Notes: generated by a model from the sequence alone, not told the origin. A stretch of DNA of 64,000 nt from Benincasa hispida (GCF_009727055.1 NC_052352.1:29272930-29336929), one strand, 5' to 3'. Positions 36,150 to 48,135 are shown, counted from the first letter of the stretch. Numbers and translations: made by a program.

Positions 36150-36660
36150 TGATCAGTTTTTCATACGTCATACTTGTAACATATTTGTAACATACTTCAT
36201 ACTTTTTCATACTTGTAACATACTTCATACTTTTTCATACTTTATACTTATAACACTTCATACTTCATACTTTCATCTTGTAAACAAAAAACAATAATAA
36301 ACTGGTGTATTTCTATAATAGCAATCTTCATACTCTCTCAGTCTTCATACTCTCTCCATCTTCATACTCTCTCAATCTTCATACTCTCTCAATCTTCATA
36401 CTCTCTCAATGTTCATACTTGTAACAAAAAACAATAACTTCATACTCTCTCAATGTTCATACTTGTAACAAAAAACAATAACTTCATACTCTCTCAATGT
36501 CCATACTTGTAACAAAAAACAATAACTTCATACTCTCTCAATCTTCATACTTGTAACAGAAAACAATAACTTCATACTCTCTCAATCTCGCTCTCTCTCA
36601 AAATCTCACTCTCTCTCAAAATCTCGCTCTCTCAGTCTCGCTCTCTCAATGTTGAACTTT
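36150..36660. repeat. CATACTTGTAAC / TTCATACTCTCTCAATC / CTCGCTCTCTCAAAAT arrays
   Basis: Three overlapping short tandem families: CTTCATACTTTTTCATACTTGTAACA (about 36158-36280), TTCATACTCTCTCAATCTTCATACTTGTAACAAAAAACAATAA (about 36325-36580, period near 44-50) and CTCGCTCTCTCTCAAAAT (about 36580-36650). They fill the gap between the ends of the two converging MULE genes. Confidence 0.85.
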
Positions 36661-36972
36661 GAACCTTGAACCATATAATGTTCTACATACCATTGATACA
36701 ATGAAAAGAGCAGTAGCTCAATTATGCATGTTTTGATAAAATTATGATATTGAACTTTGAACTTTGAACTTACATAAAAAATACATATTCAATTATACAA
36801 TGAAAAGAGCAGTAGCTCCATCATGCATGTTCTGATAAAATTATGATATTGAACTTTGAACTTTGGACTTTGAACTTACATAAAAAATACGTTCAATTAA
36901 ACAATGAAAAGAGCAGTACCTCCATTATACATAAAAAATAAATGTTTTTACATACATAAAAAATATACGTTT
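36661..36972. repeat. Tandem repeats downstream of the MULE protease
   Basis: Two to three copies of a ~110-bp unit with TTGAACTTTGAACTTTGAACTT, ACATAAAAAATAC, CAATTATACAATGAAAAGAGC and AGTAGCTCCATTATGCATG (about 36651-36925). Non-coding. Confidence 0.7.
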
Positions 36973-39900
36973 TTACATACATAAAAAATACAATAAAAAA
37001 ATACACGTTCTATACACATAAAAAATCCTATATTCACTCATCTTCTCCTGAGTGATTACGGACGGATCAGCATTAGTCACCAGGTGTTCTAGTAATTTGA
37101 TTGCGAAGATGCCACAATCAAGCAACCCGTGTTGTATGTCGACATTCATGGTCACGAGATTTTCCAACAGGCTGTGGATAGGTCCAGCTTTAAACGATCC
37201 ACGTCACAGTAGTGAAGTAGGGATGGTACTGTGACCGTAAATGACTCTAGCCAATTCACCAGCTTTGTCATTGGTGTGATGGAAGTGAATCGAACACAAA
37301 TATGTGGCCTCTGTTAATGTCCATTGCAAGGACTATCCAGTGGTTACTGATATTCATCGCCGTATAAATGAAATCCACATCTGCCCATTTGACATCGAAT
37401 TTACCATTGACGTAGTCCTTATACGTGTCTTCATCTTTCCATGCTAGGGCAGCCTCCAGAAGTGTCTTATTCTTTATTCGTTTAAATACCCCGTCCCGAG
37501 CATTAAGGTGACTCTGTCAAATAAAATGAGAAGTTAAGTAACGAAATATAATGAGAAGTTAAGAAACGAAATATCAAAATTTACCATTACACCAATTGGC
37601 AAGATGGTGAACTTGTGCATGCATATGTCAGACCGGGTATAAAATTTTTCTTTCATAAAATAAAATAAATTATTTATGGACTGCACGAAAAATTACTATG
37701 TCAATAAAAGTACAAGATAGCCAACATGTAAAAAAGTCAAGACTACATCGCACTCGACCAACGAATTCGGGGTAATCAATTCCTTGAAGAATTACTTGGC
37801 GAGTGGTTTAAAAGAGTTCTCTCGAACCTCGTTGTCCATATTGTCGTATGAGATGCAGCCCATCATTTCTGTAAAGATATTGTGTGGAACATCATGTGCT
37901 ACGTTATATATGGCGATCGTTCTGGATAGTGACATAGTTACACCTGGGAGAGGATGCTTAACCACACTTTTCTTCTTTACTTAAGTTGGAGGTGTATATT
38001 TATCAACAGGTTTCCTCTTACGATTAATTCTTTGAGATTTCTACATAAACAGATAACAAAATATTATTCATCCAGAAATATAAAAATATAAACAAAGATT
38101 ACTGATCAATAAATTACTCACCAGTGTAACTTCTTCTGTGGTCGTAACAATCCCAGAAGTGTCGGCCTTTGGGATACCAGACATGTCAGCCTCTATATAT
38201 GGCATGGTGAGTAAGGCAGACATGTTGGGCTCTGTTTGTGGGACGTCGGCCTCTATAGGTTCGACTCAATTGATGATGTCGTGGTAGTATCGGGCTGTAG
38301 AGGAGGGATGAGAGTGTCAGAGGCAGTCGCATTATTGGTATCGGGATCCTGAGATGGGATGGATGACCTGGTCGTCTCTTCATTCACCGTGGAACCTTCA
38401 ATTAGTAAAGTAAAATGATGAGTTCACAAACAAGTAAAAACTAAACACATAAAGACATAAAATGATAGTAAATGCAAACTTTACATACTGCAATAGTGAC
38501 AGGATGACCGACAATTGCCCTTTCATGTCTGTCATGTTTTCCTCCATACCGAATACACGACTATCTAAACCCGATATACGGCCATCCAACCTCGATAATA
38601 AGTTTTCAATGGTCCGTAGGTACGAATAAATAGACTCGTCAGGATTGGCTCCCTCCCTGCAGTGGGGAGCACACTCAGGACACTTCTCATCCACAGTTCG
38701 CTCTCTACGGGAATCCGCAAGATAGACATCAAGTTGGTTCAACTCGTCCTCATCGCGTAAGTCCCCCATCACATCATGGAACATATCATCATTAGGTGTG
38801 TATGTCCCTCCTTCCACCCTTCCATATTCAGCATCCTCGTGCTTAGAATGCTCAGGTTCATCCCCTCCCTCCACTCTGACAACTTCATCATTGTCATATC
38901 CACGATGATCATCACCGTCACTTTCACTTTTAGCACTACCCCCATCACTAGTCGACATATTGTCACTTTCAGAACTATCATCATCCGCATCTAGATCAAA
39001 TATAGGTCGTTTGTCGACTGGGATATCCCAAACTTCCTTTCAGCATTTGAAATGATACCCTCTTTAACCTTTATCTGCATTAACAACCCAGTAAACTGGT
39101 TAGTGTCAATTTAACAACCAGATAAACATATTATGCATAGAGTAAACATACATTGTTAGACTCAAATATCTCTCTCTCGAGTACTTTGAAGGACATTGAG
39201 TGGGAGTATGACCATCGTAATATGCGGGGCAAAGCCACCTTGCTCCTTCGCTCCGCAATGTTCCCAGCTATCGATGAAGTTAGGATCTCATACGTCCATA
39301 CCTAAATAAAATTTAAAATATATTAAGAACAATAGTAATGTTAAATCAAACAACACGATTATTATGTTAAGCAAATTTATCTGGAACGCTTGTGGAGATA
39401 CATGTAAAGAGTACTTCACAAGGTAATTTTTATTTCCTTTGACCCTCGTCTTGTTTAGACTGCTCTTATTATTCAACGCAGTCTTTAGGGCATCTAATAT
39501 CCTCTCCCAAATAATAGTATCCCAATCAAGACTGTTGTAGTACTCTAAGTTTTGAACGTCCTTAAAACGTTTGAGGTCCACTATATTTTTCTGTTTGTTT
39601 TTCCCCATCATTACAACCTCATCATAGTAAACTACTGTGATCTTCACAGCATCATCATCATTTTCAAACTCCAACTCCTTGTATTTTCTTCAAGTTGATG
39701 GGGATGTAAGGTGTCCTTCGTCACTCGATTACCAAAATACTTGATAGCAAGTTCATACGAGGACTGCTGGTTCTGATCAACTCGTGTTGGGGATTGCCAC
39801 AAACCAGTCATCAACAAAAAGTCATCCTTCGAAAAAGTGACAATCTTTCCATAAACAGAGAATGACATTGAGTCTGATCTCGTCCTCTTAACTTCTCTCA

Positions 39901-40042
39901 GCAACATGTGATGGATAATTGGGCTGTTAAACACCATATCAACATCTACAAATCGCCCAAAAACTGTTCTCTTGAACATGTCCAACTGCCTTGGCGTAAG
40001 CTTCTCCTTCACAATCATGTTTGCATTAGCAATGTGGACCAA
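36973..40042 (-). pseudogene. MULE-borne DUF1985 plus Ulp1-like C48 protease relic
   Basis: On the - strand: 40042-39644 is DUF1985 (LTPRQLDMFKRTVFGRF, IIHHMLLREVKRTRSDSM, VTFSKDDFLLMTGLW), continuing in 39674-39288. A hydrophilic acidic linker with a short coiled-coil-like Leu pattern (38958-38398: IENLLSRLDGRISGLDSRV) follows. The C48 domain (about 37450-36973) has the catalytic His in NISNHWIVLAMD, Asp in FVFDSLP, and Cys in QHGLLDCGIFAIKLLEH. Unlike the copy at 17664, all three catalytic positions look conserved. A frame change between the Asp and Cys motifs (about 37130-37280) and breaks elsewhere (for example TGA near 39680) make it non-functional unless spliced in an unexpected way. 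Family role: desumoylation and SUMO maturation; role in the transposon unknown. Confidence 0.82.
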
Positions 40043-40194
40043 GCTTGTTACTTAACCGGGAAATCGGTTGGCTTCGGGTATTCTGAAATGTGTTGCCATC
40101 TTAAATCACTCATGCATGAAATAAAGATTCAATCAGTAAACTCCTTCATAAAAAAAAAATTGTAAAACAACATTCTGTTTAAATCTCGCTGGAT

Positions 40195-40545
40195 TCGCTC
40201 TTTCTGATGTCGCCCTCTCTGGTGTTGTCTCTCCGGTGTCGCTCTCTCCGGTATCGCTCTCTCCGATATCGCTCTCACCGTGTCGCTCTCTCTAGTATCG
40301 CTCTCTCTAGTGTCGCTTTCTCCAGTATCCCTTTCTCTGGTGTCGCTCTCTCCGGTGTCGCTCTCTCTAGTAACTCTTACTTATCTTGCTCACATTCTCT
40401 CTTTTACTCGTCTTCAATCACATAACACATCGAAAACCAAAAAAAAAACAAAAAAACCATAGGTTCACAGTATTTATAAACCCCAGAACGACCCACCCTT
40501 TCTGGTATCGCTCTCTCTAGTATCGCTCTAACCGATTTCACTCTC
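40195..40545. repeat. TCGCTCTCTCCGGTG minisatellite in right MULE arm
   Basis: About fifteen units of 15-16 bp (TCGCTCTCTCCGGTG/A, TCGCTCTCTCTAGTA) at 40195-40375, followed by a second partial array at 40496-40545. A near duplicate of the block CTTATCTCGCTCAC...TCGTCTTCAA.CACA..ACACATCGAAAAC occurs on both sides (40380-40440 and 40549-40605). Confidence 0.88.
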
Positions 40546-40886
40546 ACTTATCTCGCTCACAAACTCTTTCTACTCGTCTTCAACCACAGAACACATCGAA
40601 AACAAAAAAAAAAAAAAAAAAAACCATATCAGTGTATTTCTAAACCCAGAACGACCCACAAAGCCCCATTACCAATCAGTGTAAGACATTTTCAGGCACA
40701 GATTGAAAGATTTACCGATTAGATTCGATTTGTCGGCGACAGTAGAATCGTTTGCAAGCCGAAATGATGAATTCTAAAGAATTTTTTAGTTTATGAGCGA
40801 TACGAAGCCGTTAGCCTTGGAAAATTTGAATGAAGAGTTTTTAGTTTTGGTGGGTTCTCAGTAAAAAGGTAAGAAGACGAAGAAGT

Positions 40887-41009
40887 AAGGGTAATTTATG
40901 TAATTTGATATGGCGATGATGTCAGCAGAGGGTCAATTGACATTAATTTTAAAAAATGGGTCATTTGACATTTTGAACTAAGAAATTGGATCATTCGTAC
41001 AAATTTCCC
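40887..41009 (-). repeat. Right MULE terminal inverted repeat
   Basis: Counterpart of 33037-33160; ends ...CATTCGTACAAATTTCCC and is followed by the second target-duplication copy TTCAACTTC (41010-41018). Confidence 0.9.
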
Positions 41010-41018
41010 TTCAACTTC

Positions 41019-43777
41019 CCACTTCCCATAAAATGAGGAGTTCTCCATAAAATTCTCTCTCAAATTTCTATTCATCTCTTCACCAGCAGCTTCAGCTTCA
41101 GGTACTGTTTCCACTGATGGCCCTTCGCTTTTGATTCTCTTTTCCTCATCATTTCAACTTCCTTGTGCGATTCTGCGTCAATGTTGCTTTCATCGTCGCT
41201 TTTCTCCATGTATTACCAAAGCCTTCAGAATGTGATTTCTAACTTTTCCTCATCTTAATTTCTTAGATGAGTTCTTTTTTTGATTTTCTGTTTTAGTTTC
41301 CTTGTTATTCCAATTTTCTCGGGTTGCAACGTTCATTTGTTGTGTTCAGATTTTTCATATTGCTGGACTTGGTGGAATCAAGAAATCCATATTTTCCCGT
41401 TTTGTTTCACTGGTTCGGTGTTTGTAAAGGGAGAAGGAAAAAGGATTAGGTAACTGATTCATCGTCATCCTCTTCTTGGAAAATTTTCCATCTGGTTGTT
41501 GTCATTATTTGTGGTCGGTTGATTTGTAGAATCCTTTGCTATTTTCTTTGATTTGGAGTGTGTCTATGTGGATTTACGAACTTCATCTTTATCTTGTATT
41601 TGGTTTAGAAACTTTCCATTTTTTTTAACCTAAGCTCGAATAGGCTTTGAAATTAATACTTCTTAGCTAATTTGAAAATTGCTTAAAAATAATTTATAAA
41701 TCACGTTAAATTCGATCACAAAGTTTCCAAAATCATGTCACAGAAATGTGTTAACCTGTTTCTACATACACACACACATATTTATATGTTATATTGGATC
41801 AACTTGCTCACATCTCAACTATTCTCACCGGAGAAAATCTAGCAACCTAATCAAATAGGTAAAAAACGTGCCCAAACTTATACCATAATCCTGAACCTTT
41901 CTAAAAAGGATACAATACTATCACTGTAACTATGAATTCTGAGATAATAGCATTTTCCACCAAAAAAAATAGCCCCAGCTGGTCACATATAAAATGAAAA
42001 AGTCAGCATATGAAGGTATTAGTTTCATGACCAGAGGATTCAATTTGATGAAAGTTAAACCTGCACTTAATGAAGTTTTCTCAAGAATCAATATGATTAC
42101 ATACGTTGACTCTTTGGTTTTTAGGGAGATACAAGGCCGGTGAGATAGCCACCATAGGAAGACTTTTATGCTCTACATTCGAAACTTGTCCATAGTAATT
42201 AAATCGGTTTCCTTATTCAAGAACTCAATTTCTTCCATTAAACTAGCCAACTTTTTTTTCAAATATGTCTATGAGATCTTTCTTCCTTCATAAGATGAGG
42301 AGGGCCTGACAAAGACAACTTCTATATAATGTATAACGATTCAGAATCCATTTGATTATTTTAACTTTACAAGTTCAGGTGTGATAATAATTTCTTGTCT
42401 CCTCTGCTATCAGCCTTGGGTTTATTTTACTTATCTTTTTATTAAATGTATGATCTTACACCTAGATATTATTATTTATCCCATCTTCAATCTTTTTGAT
42501 ACACATGGTGGCAAACTTAAAATTTTAGTAGCAAAATTCAGGGTTTAGATACCTTTTCATCTGTCATTGAGTTGATTTATTACTGAAAGATTTGAATTGC
42601 ACTCACCTTTTAAAAAAAATTCAGAAATATCAACTTAATTATATTGATTATGTACGTGAGGAATAAGTGAAAATGTCCTTGCATTAAGTTCAAGATCTAT
42701 CTGGCTTTGTTTGTCAAACAACCATTTGGCCCATAAAATGTAGTATGATTGATTCATAGTCAAATTCCTAATTGTTGATTTATTATTTTATTGTTTAGGC
42801 ATTGGGATATAGTCATGGCCGTTCTTCCATTGGGAATACACAGCAGGTATTGAGGTCCCTATTTCTGTGTTACCATGTTGACATCAGCAGATTTATAACA
42901 TGCATTACCATGAAAAGAGAGTTCTTGCTTACACAAAGTTTGTTGAGAGAAGCACGGAAAACTTTATAAAAACGTTATGGAACAATTATGATTTTTGTAG
43001 GTTAGCCATTTAAGATAAGTTCATTGAAGTTCAAATATCTTGTTGTAATCCAGATTTGTCTTTGCAAAAGAAGTTCTAAATGTCTGCTCGAAATTTAAAA
43101 GGGAATGTCACCTAATGGAACTTACTTTATGGTCAAATACCGTTATCTGGTTTATTAGGTAATGTATTCTTTGTGAGGCAAAATTGTTACAGGTAAAAGG
43201 GATACAGATGGAAGTGCCCCACGGCCCACACAGCCAAGAAACACACACACACACAATACATCACACAAGATAGGTAAAGCGTGGGAACCTTCTGGCGAAT
43301 CAAGTTGTCTCAAACTTAAAGAAACAGTTCACTAATTTTATGATTTTTTTTTTCAATGACAAACGAGAGGGAACATTTATATGAGGGCAACCAGTCTAAA
43401 GAGTATTTAGTACTCCCATGAAGGTGGATTAAGGATACTGAGTTGTATTTAGTAATTAGTATTTACTTTGTACCTTTGAATTTAAGAAGGATACATTTTT
43501 ATAAATAATGAAAGTGAAATATCATTGCCATATTTTGTTTGCAAGTTAGGATAGGGTTATATACGTTATTTTTCTGTCAATTATTGCAATTTTTTCATAT
43601 ATTTTTTATTCTACATTCTTTGATATTTTTGAAAATTTTCACATTTATACGAAGGTTCCTTTGATCATCATGGATCAAATGCTACAAGTTCTTGTATCCA
43701 CGCTAAGATCTGTCCACCTCATTAACAGGTGAGTTGAAAACATCAGAGAAATACTCTACAAAGTGCCTTAAGTCGGC
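41019..43777 (+). promoter_or_regulatory. Probable 5' UTR exons and introns of the HSP20-like gene
   Basis: A leader-like CT-rich stretch ends at a donor TTCAG|GTACTG (41101/41102). A candidate small exon 42799-42846 lies between TTGTTTAG and GTATTG and encodes a short upstream frame starting ATGGCCGTTCTTCC. A third candidate exon starts after GAAG at 43654 and may run into the coding exon. The exons are guessed from splice motifs and do not join to a longer N-terminus because a stop (TAA, about 43769) precedes the ATG in frame. Between them lies AT-rich intron-like DNA with a dispersed repeat (42000-42290). Confidence 0.4.
42000..42290. repeat. Dispersed repeat block, second copy
   Basis: Matches the order of blocks at about 29045-29430 (GAAGGTATTA, TCAATTTGATGAAGT, CTCAAGAATCAA.A.GATTACAT, CTTTTATGCTC.A.ATTC, ATAGTAATT, TTCCTTATTC, TCATAAGATGA.GA). 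Seen as a diverged dispersed repeat; identity unknown. Confidence 0.6.
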
Positions 43778-44361
43778 ATGGAAGGCCATGGTGATCAGAC
43801 GTTGCGGAAGCCATCAGTTATTTTAACTGGAACAGCCAAGGAAGGTAGCTCTGGCCCTCCTATTGGTCTTGTTGATATTGGCGTGAGTGAAGGTGCTTAC
43901 CTTTTTCGCGTTGCACTGCCTGGTGTGCGAAAAGATCGAAGTAAGTCTTCGTTTTGTCTTGTTTTTCTGTCAATCTTGCTTTTGCGTTGATCTAATCCTG
44001 CTTATACCTATGAAAAGTTAATTCCGGGACCGATCCATTATATCATCTGTTTGCTTATTAGAGAGATAACCAATTAGACAAATCTCCAGGTAAGGTAAAA
44101 TTTGAGATCAAAAGTGACGGTAAGGTTCAGATTGAAGGAGTGATGACAGGTCCAGGCGTTTTAAAAGAGTCATCAGCTATGTACCAGATGAAAGTCCAGC
44201 AACTGTGTCCTCCAGGACCTTTTACGGTTTCTTTTAAGCTGCCTGGGCCAGTTGATCCGCGGTTGTCTTTGCCTAGTTTCCGGCCTGATGGCATTCTGGA
44301 AGTGGTGGTTATGAAGTCCAGAGCACATCCTACAGTCGCTGATTCTCACCCACCACTGTGA
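43778..44361 (+). CDS. Alpha-crystallin/HSP20-like protein, IDM2/IDM3-like
   Basis: Two coding exons, 43778-43940 and 44090-44361 (donor GAA|GTAAGT, acceptor CTCCAG), give 144 residues. The body is an alpha-crystallin fold: KPSVILTGTAKEG, GPPIGLVDIGVSEGAYLFRV, ALPGVRKD, KFEIKSDGKVQIEGVMTG, VQQLCPPGPFTVSFKLPGPV and FRPDGILEVVVMKS. This is not a heat-shock type sHSP. It resembles the plant IDM2/IDM3 (LIL) group, nuclear proteins of the anti-silencing complex that helps active DNA demethylation. An in-frame stop just upstream supports the ATG at 43778. It lies about 2.8 kb from the MULE end, but the probable first leader exon begins almost at the element boundary. Assignment to the subgroup is from memory of the family and not checked by alignment; the N-terminus could be longer if an upstream exon splices in. 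Confidence 0.82.
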
Positions 44362-46509
44362 GTAGGTACATGGATTTGCCGTCTCCTTTTGTATTTGATT
44401 ACCAGGCACTGGCATTACCCAAATTTTTTAGAGTAGTTGTATTTTTCAATGTTAATTTTGTCTTTGTATGAACCTGGGGCGTTAAATTACATGAACTCTC
44501 TCCCGAACTGGTCAGAGTTTCCATCATGTTCTTGTACTTTTAATTATGTGTTTAACAAGTTGTTGCCAATTCTATAACACTCATGCTTACATGAAATGTT
44601 GATTGCATTAATCATAGATTATGTGATGTTACATGAGATTTGAAAATGATTGGACTAATTTTGGCACCAATTGCAAATTAAATACACCTGGAAGATTGAT
44701 AAACCTGTTCTCTTAGTCCTAAACCTGTCTCTATTAGCCGCTTGAAATATTCCCACCTACTATGGTTTCGTTGTATGTTATATAATTTCCTATCAATACA
44801 ATTGGCATTTTGTATAGGTGTTAAATTGATGAAGTTAATGGTCAAATTGAGCTTAGTTCAGTGGTAATTGATATGATATTTTTTTCTAGAAGTCAGAAAT
44901 TTGATCTCCTATTTGTTGTTAAAAAAATGGTGAAGTTAATAGGAAAAATCTACTATCCACAAGTTTGAAGGTTTGTATACTTATTTGAAAATTTTAGAAG
45001 TTCATGGACTAATCAATACACACCATCAGATTAAATTTGTAATTGAGCATTTTTTTAGTATTACGATTCAATGTGGATTTTGTATGTTTACTTCCAAGAA
45101 GATACTTGTATTTAAGTTTGGTTTTTTCAAGAGTTGTTTCATCAAGACATATTTTCGATCAAGAGTTAAATGTTTAAATTTTCGTAATCCACACGTTTGA
45201 ACTAAAAAAAAAGTTGTTTATACAATAAATTATTATTATTATAAATACTTGGTTAAAGAGTGTATAATATTTCAAATGTGTTGATTGGATTAGAAGGGTG
45301 TTGATTGTATAATATTTAATTACTTTATAAAGTTAAACATTAAATTAAAAAACATGAAAATGAAAAGAGATAAAATTCTTAAAATTTATAAATAGAATAA
45401 AATTTTGGTGATCGCTTTAAATTTGGGCATATGAAACGAATAGAATCTTTTGTACGACACTTGCTCCCGTCCTAGAGTAAGTTAGCTGAGTTAACAATGG
45501 AATGTTGGTGACACAACTAGCCTATTTTGCAACTTCAGCGCCTCTTTGAGAGAGCCACTTTAGAAAACAGGATTGAGAAAAAGGTTTTGAAAATTACTAG
45601 AAAACATTTGAGAAAACATATGAGATAAACAACCTGGGTTACTTAGCATACAACCAAGGTAACAAGTATTGGCAACTAATCCTACCCTATAGTAGATTTT
45701 TTGAGGAATAATTGATGCGCTACCCTGCACACGTAGAGTAGAAAAGAATCACACATTAAGTGCAAAAAGTTTTACGGTAAAGATGAGTTGTTATGAGTAA
45801 TAATGAGCATGCGACCGTAGACAACACGCTTTGAACAAGTATGACTATGATAGTATGTGCCCCTAATACATGTTTCTCTCACTAATATCTCTTTTCTTAC
45901 ACATATTTGTATGTTTCACTCACATACTTGTAAATAAAATATGTAACTTTTTACACGTATAGTCTAAATAAATAAGTTTAATTACACAATTATCTAAAAT
46001 TTCTTATTTTTTACTTGAATAGCCTAGTAAACTATCACAAAAGTCGACATAATCCATTTTTTTCCAAAAATATATACAATAATATTAATACCAAAAAAAG
46101 CATGTAAAAAAAGTTTCTTGTGGTTATGAACTTCTCAAAATGAATTTATTTTCAAAACCTATACAAGTAAGGAAAGTTTCTTAAAAAATCTGAAATTTGT
46201 TGCCCTCATAAATGAAAGCAAAAATTTGCAAGAAAGTATATTTGATATATACATCACTATATATTTGAATTTTCTAGAAATAAACTAGGGTATATTTGAT
46301 AAATTTATGAATAGCACAAATTTGACAATATATCGTCTTATATACCGAACAATATATGTTATGTATATTTACATTTGCAGTATATTTGTAAACATACCAA
46401 AAAATAAATCACGATACATGCGATATATATTTACATTTTCAATATATTACCAGTATATTCGACATATACTTCAGATCTCAATGAAGAGGTGATCAATTTC
46501 CAACTAGGA
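44362..46509. other. 3' UTR of the HSP20-like gene and AT-rich spacer
   Basis: The first ~150 bases are probable 3' UTR. The rest is AT-rich with no convincing coding frame; the frames at 44973-45200 and 46307-46492 are Phe/Ile/Tyr/Lys-rich and lack any family signature. Confidence 0.55.
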
Positions 46510-47770
46510 TGTTGGGTTTTATGTCCTAAAACTCGTGGTTCTTAAACAATAACTTATTATGTACATCAATAAAGGTGTTATTGAAGTTTGATTCAATAAC
46601 GTAGTTATTGAATAAATGAATTACTCATTTTGTTTTAGAAATAAATCCAATAAACTTAAGATCCATGACTATTACATGGGTACTTGAACTTTATATGGAT
46701 ACATAAGAGTGGATCGGGTTCGAGTAAATAGCCAAAGTGATCTATAGTATATGAATAAGGTTGGGTACCTTATTATGGTAACACTATTGAATGCGACCCA
46801 CTTTGTAATTATTACAATCGTTGTAAAAATGAAGTAATCCTAATTCGTTCATGTGGAGACATGGGGAGTGGGGGCATCCTATGCAATGAGTTTGTATAAG
46901 ACTGGACCAAGAAATAAGTCACTCTTACTTTATAACGCTGTTTACTATTTAACGACTAACTATTTCAAAGCGATGACCTAGGTAACTTAACCTTAATCCC
47001 AAGCTAACTATGAACTCCTGTTTATTCGGGATTATCCTTAGATTTGCATGGGTGAGGGTTGGCTCAACAGCGCCAGCTCAATAAGCCTCTCATTTCAGGA
47101 GTAAGACCGGGTAGATAGCTGGGGACATAGGTGCAAGATGGAATTCACTCCTACCCGCTTTTAGGGATAGTAGAGAGGTTGTTCTCTTAAGTGCTGACTT
47201 CGGGTCTTGAACAAGAAGTTCCACCCTCTCATTGGCCCGAGAGGGACTCAGTTTGTTGATTGGATCACAAAAAAATTGTTCATTATAGGATCAGTGAGAC
47301 TTAAAATCTCGGGGGTAAAACAACTATTGACCCAATCATTATTATGAACAACCTGTGAATGGTTAACTTATTAATCATAGTTATATCGAGTGGATACAAT
47401 ATATCTACAGTGAGGAGAGTGCAACTACTAGGTTTTAGTGAAGTGACATGGTAGTTAACGAATGGTGATTAATTAGGATAAAGAGTTTAGCCGGTTAATC
47501 TCGGATCGTTGGAGCCCATGATCTATAGGTCCATTAGATCCCCTTACTAGCTCACAAACGGAATAAAACGTAAAATAGCATGATGAGTTAATTTGAAACG
47601 TCCAAATTTGAATTAAGGAGATTAGTAACTATATGTGATATAATTACACGTTTAATTATCGACTTAAATGAAATTGGAGAATCAGATAATATATAAATAT
47701 GATTTAAATATCAAATTGCATGAATAGGGATTCATGATTATGGAATTGATGTTAGGTTGATCATTTTGTT
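46510..47770 (+). repeat. LTR-type repeat related to the solo LTR at 49961-51920 (opposite strand)
   Basis: Starts TGTTGGGTTTTATGTCCTAAAACTC. Its blocks occur in the same order in the reverse complement of 51920 down to about 50850: AAGGTTGGGTACCTTAT, GCGACCCACTTTGTA, GGGGGCATCCTAT.CAATGAGTTT, GATGACCTAGG..ACTTA, ATTCACT.CT.CCC, GGGACT/CCGAGAGGG, AGTGGAGTG-like and TTAATCTC.GATC.TTGGAGC. The 3' end diverges after about 47600, so it belongs to a sister family or is truncated. The other LTR and an internal domain were not seen nearby. Confidence 0.65.
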
Positions 47771-48135
47771 AAGGAGGCTCTCTAATCTCCACTTCGCTGG
47801 TTCAATAAATATATTTCATTCTTGTGAAACCTTAGAGAAGAGAATGAAGTTGTACACAATTTAGCTTATTTTTCTCTCTTTTGGGTTTTGTAAGATTTTA
47901 AAAAAAATGTCTTTCCAACTTCCATTCTTCCCCTCTTTGAAGGGAGTCGATATGTTTGGCGTTTAGCTATTTCTCTGCTTAATGAATACATGTTATTTTT
48001 AAAGGTGTCTAGGTGCTAAGAATTTTATGTTTTGTGTGCATTGTCTACTTGCTCTCTTATAGATTGAATGAAACTGTTAAAGAAAATGGGCTTTTGTTAT
48101 ATTAAACTAAACTTCAAAGCTTAGGCCCACTTTAA
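47771..48135. other. Spacer between LTR relic and copia element
   Basis: Non-coding; may be the diverged tail of the LTR at 46510. The last five bases TTTAA (48131-48135) are the candidate target duplication of the copia element. Confidence 0.5.

Larger units (their letters stand above)
33037..41009. mobile_element. Nearly complete MULE (8.0 kb) with mudrA and DUF1985-Ulp1 protease
   Basis: TIRs of about 124 bp at 33037-33160 and 40887-41009 match well: shared ATTTGTACG, CAAAATGTCAAATGACCCATTTTT, AATGTCAATTGACCCTCTGC, GACATCATCGCCAT and AAATTACATAAATT blocks. Flanks TTGAACTTC (33028-33036) and TTCAACTTC (41010-41018) form a 9-bp target duplication with one mismatch, typical of Mutator. The transposase (+, 33737-36059) and a DUF1985/C48 protease (-, 36973-40042) converge on a CT-rich repeat block. 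This is the layout of plant KAONASHI/CUMULE-type MULEs. All genes carry stops or frameshifts, so it could only move if an intact relative supplied transposase. Confidence 0.9.

Noticed and set aside
40207..40462. Ser/Leu/Val-rich repeat protein
   Set aside because: Frames through the TCGCTCTCTCCGGTG minisatellite; similar frames exist in other phases.
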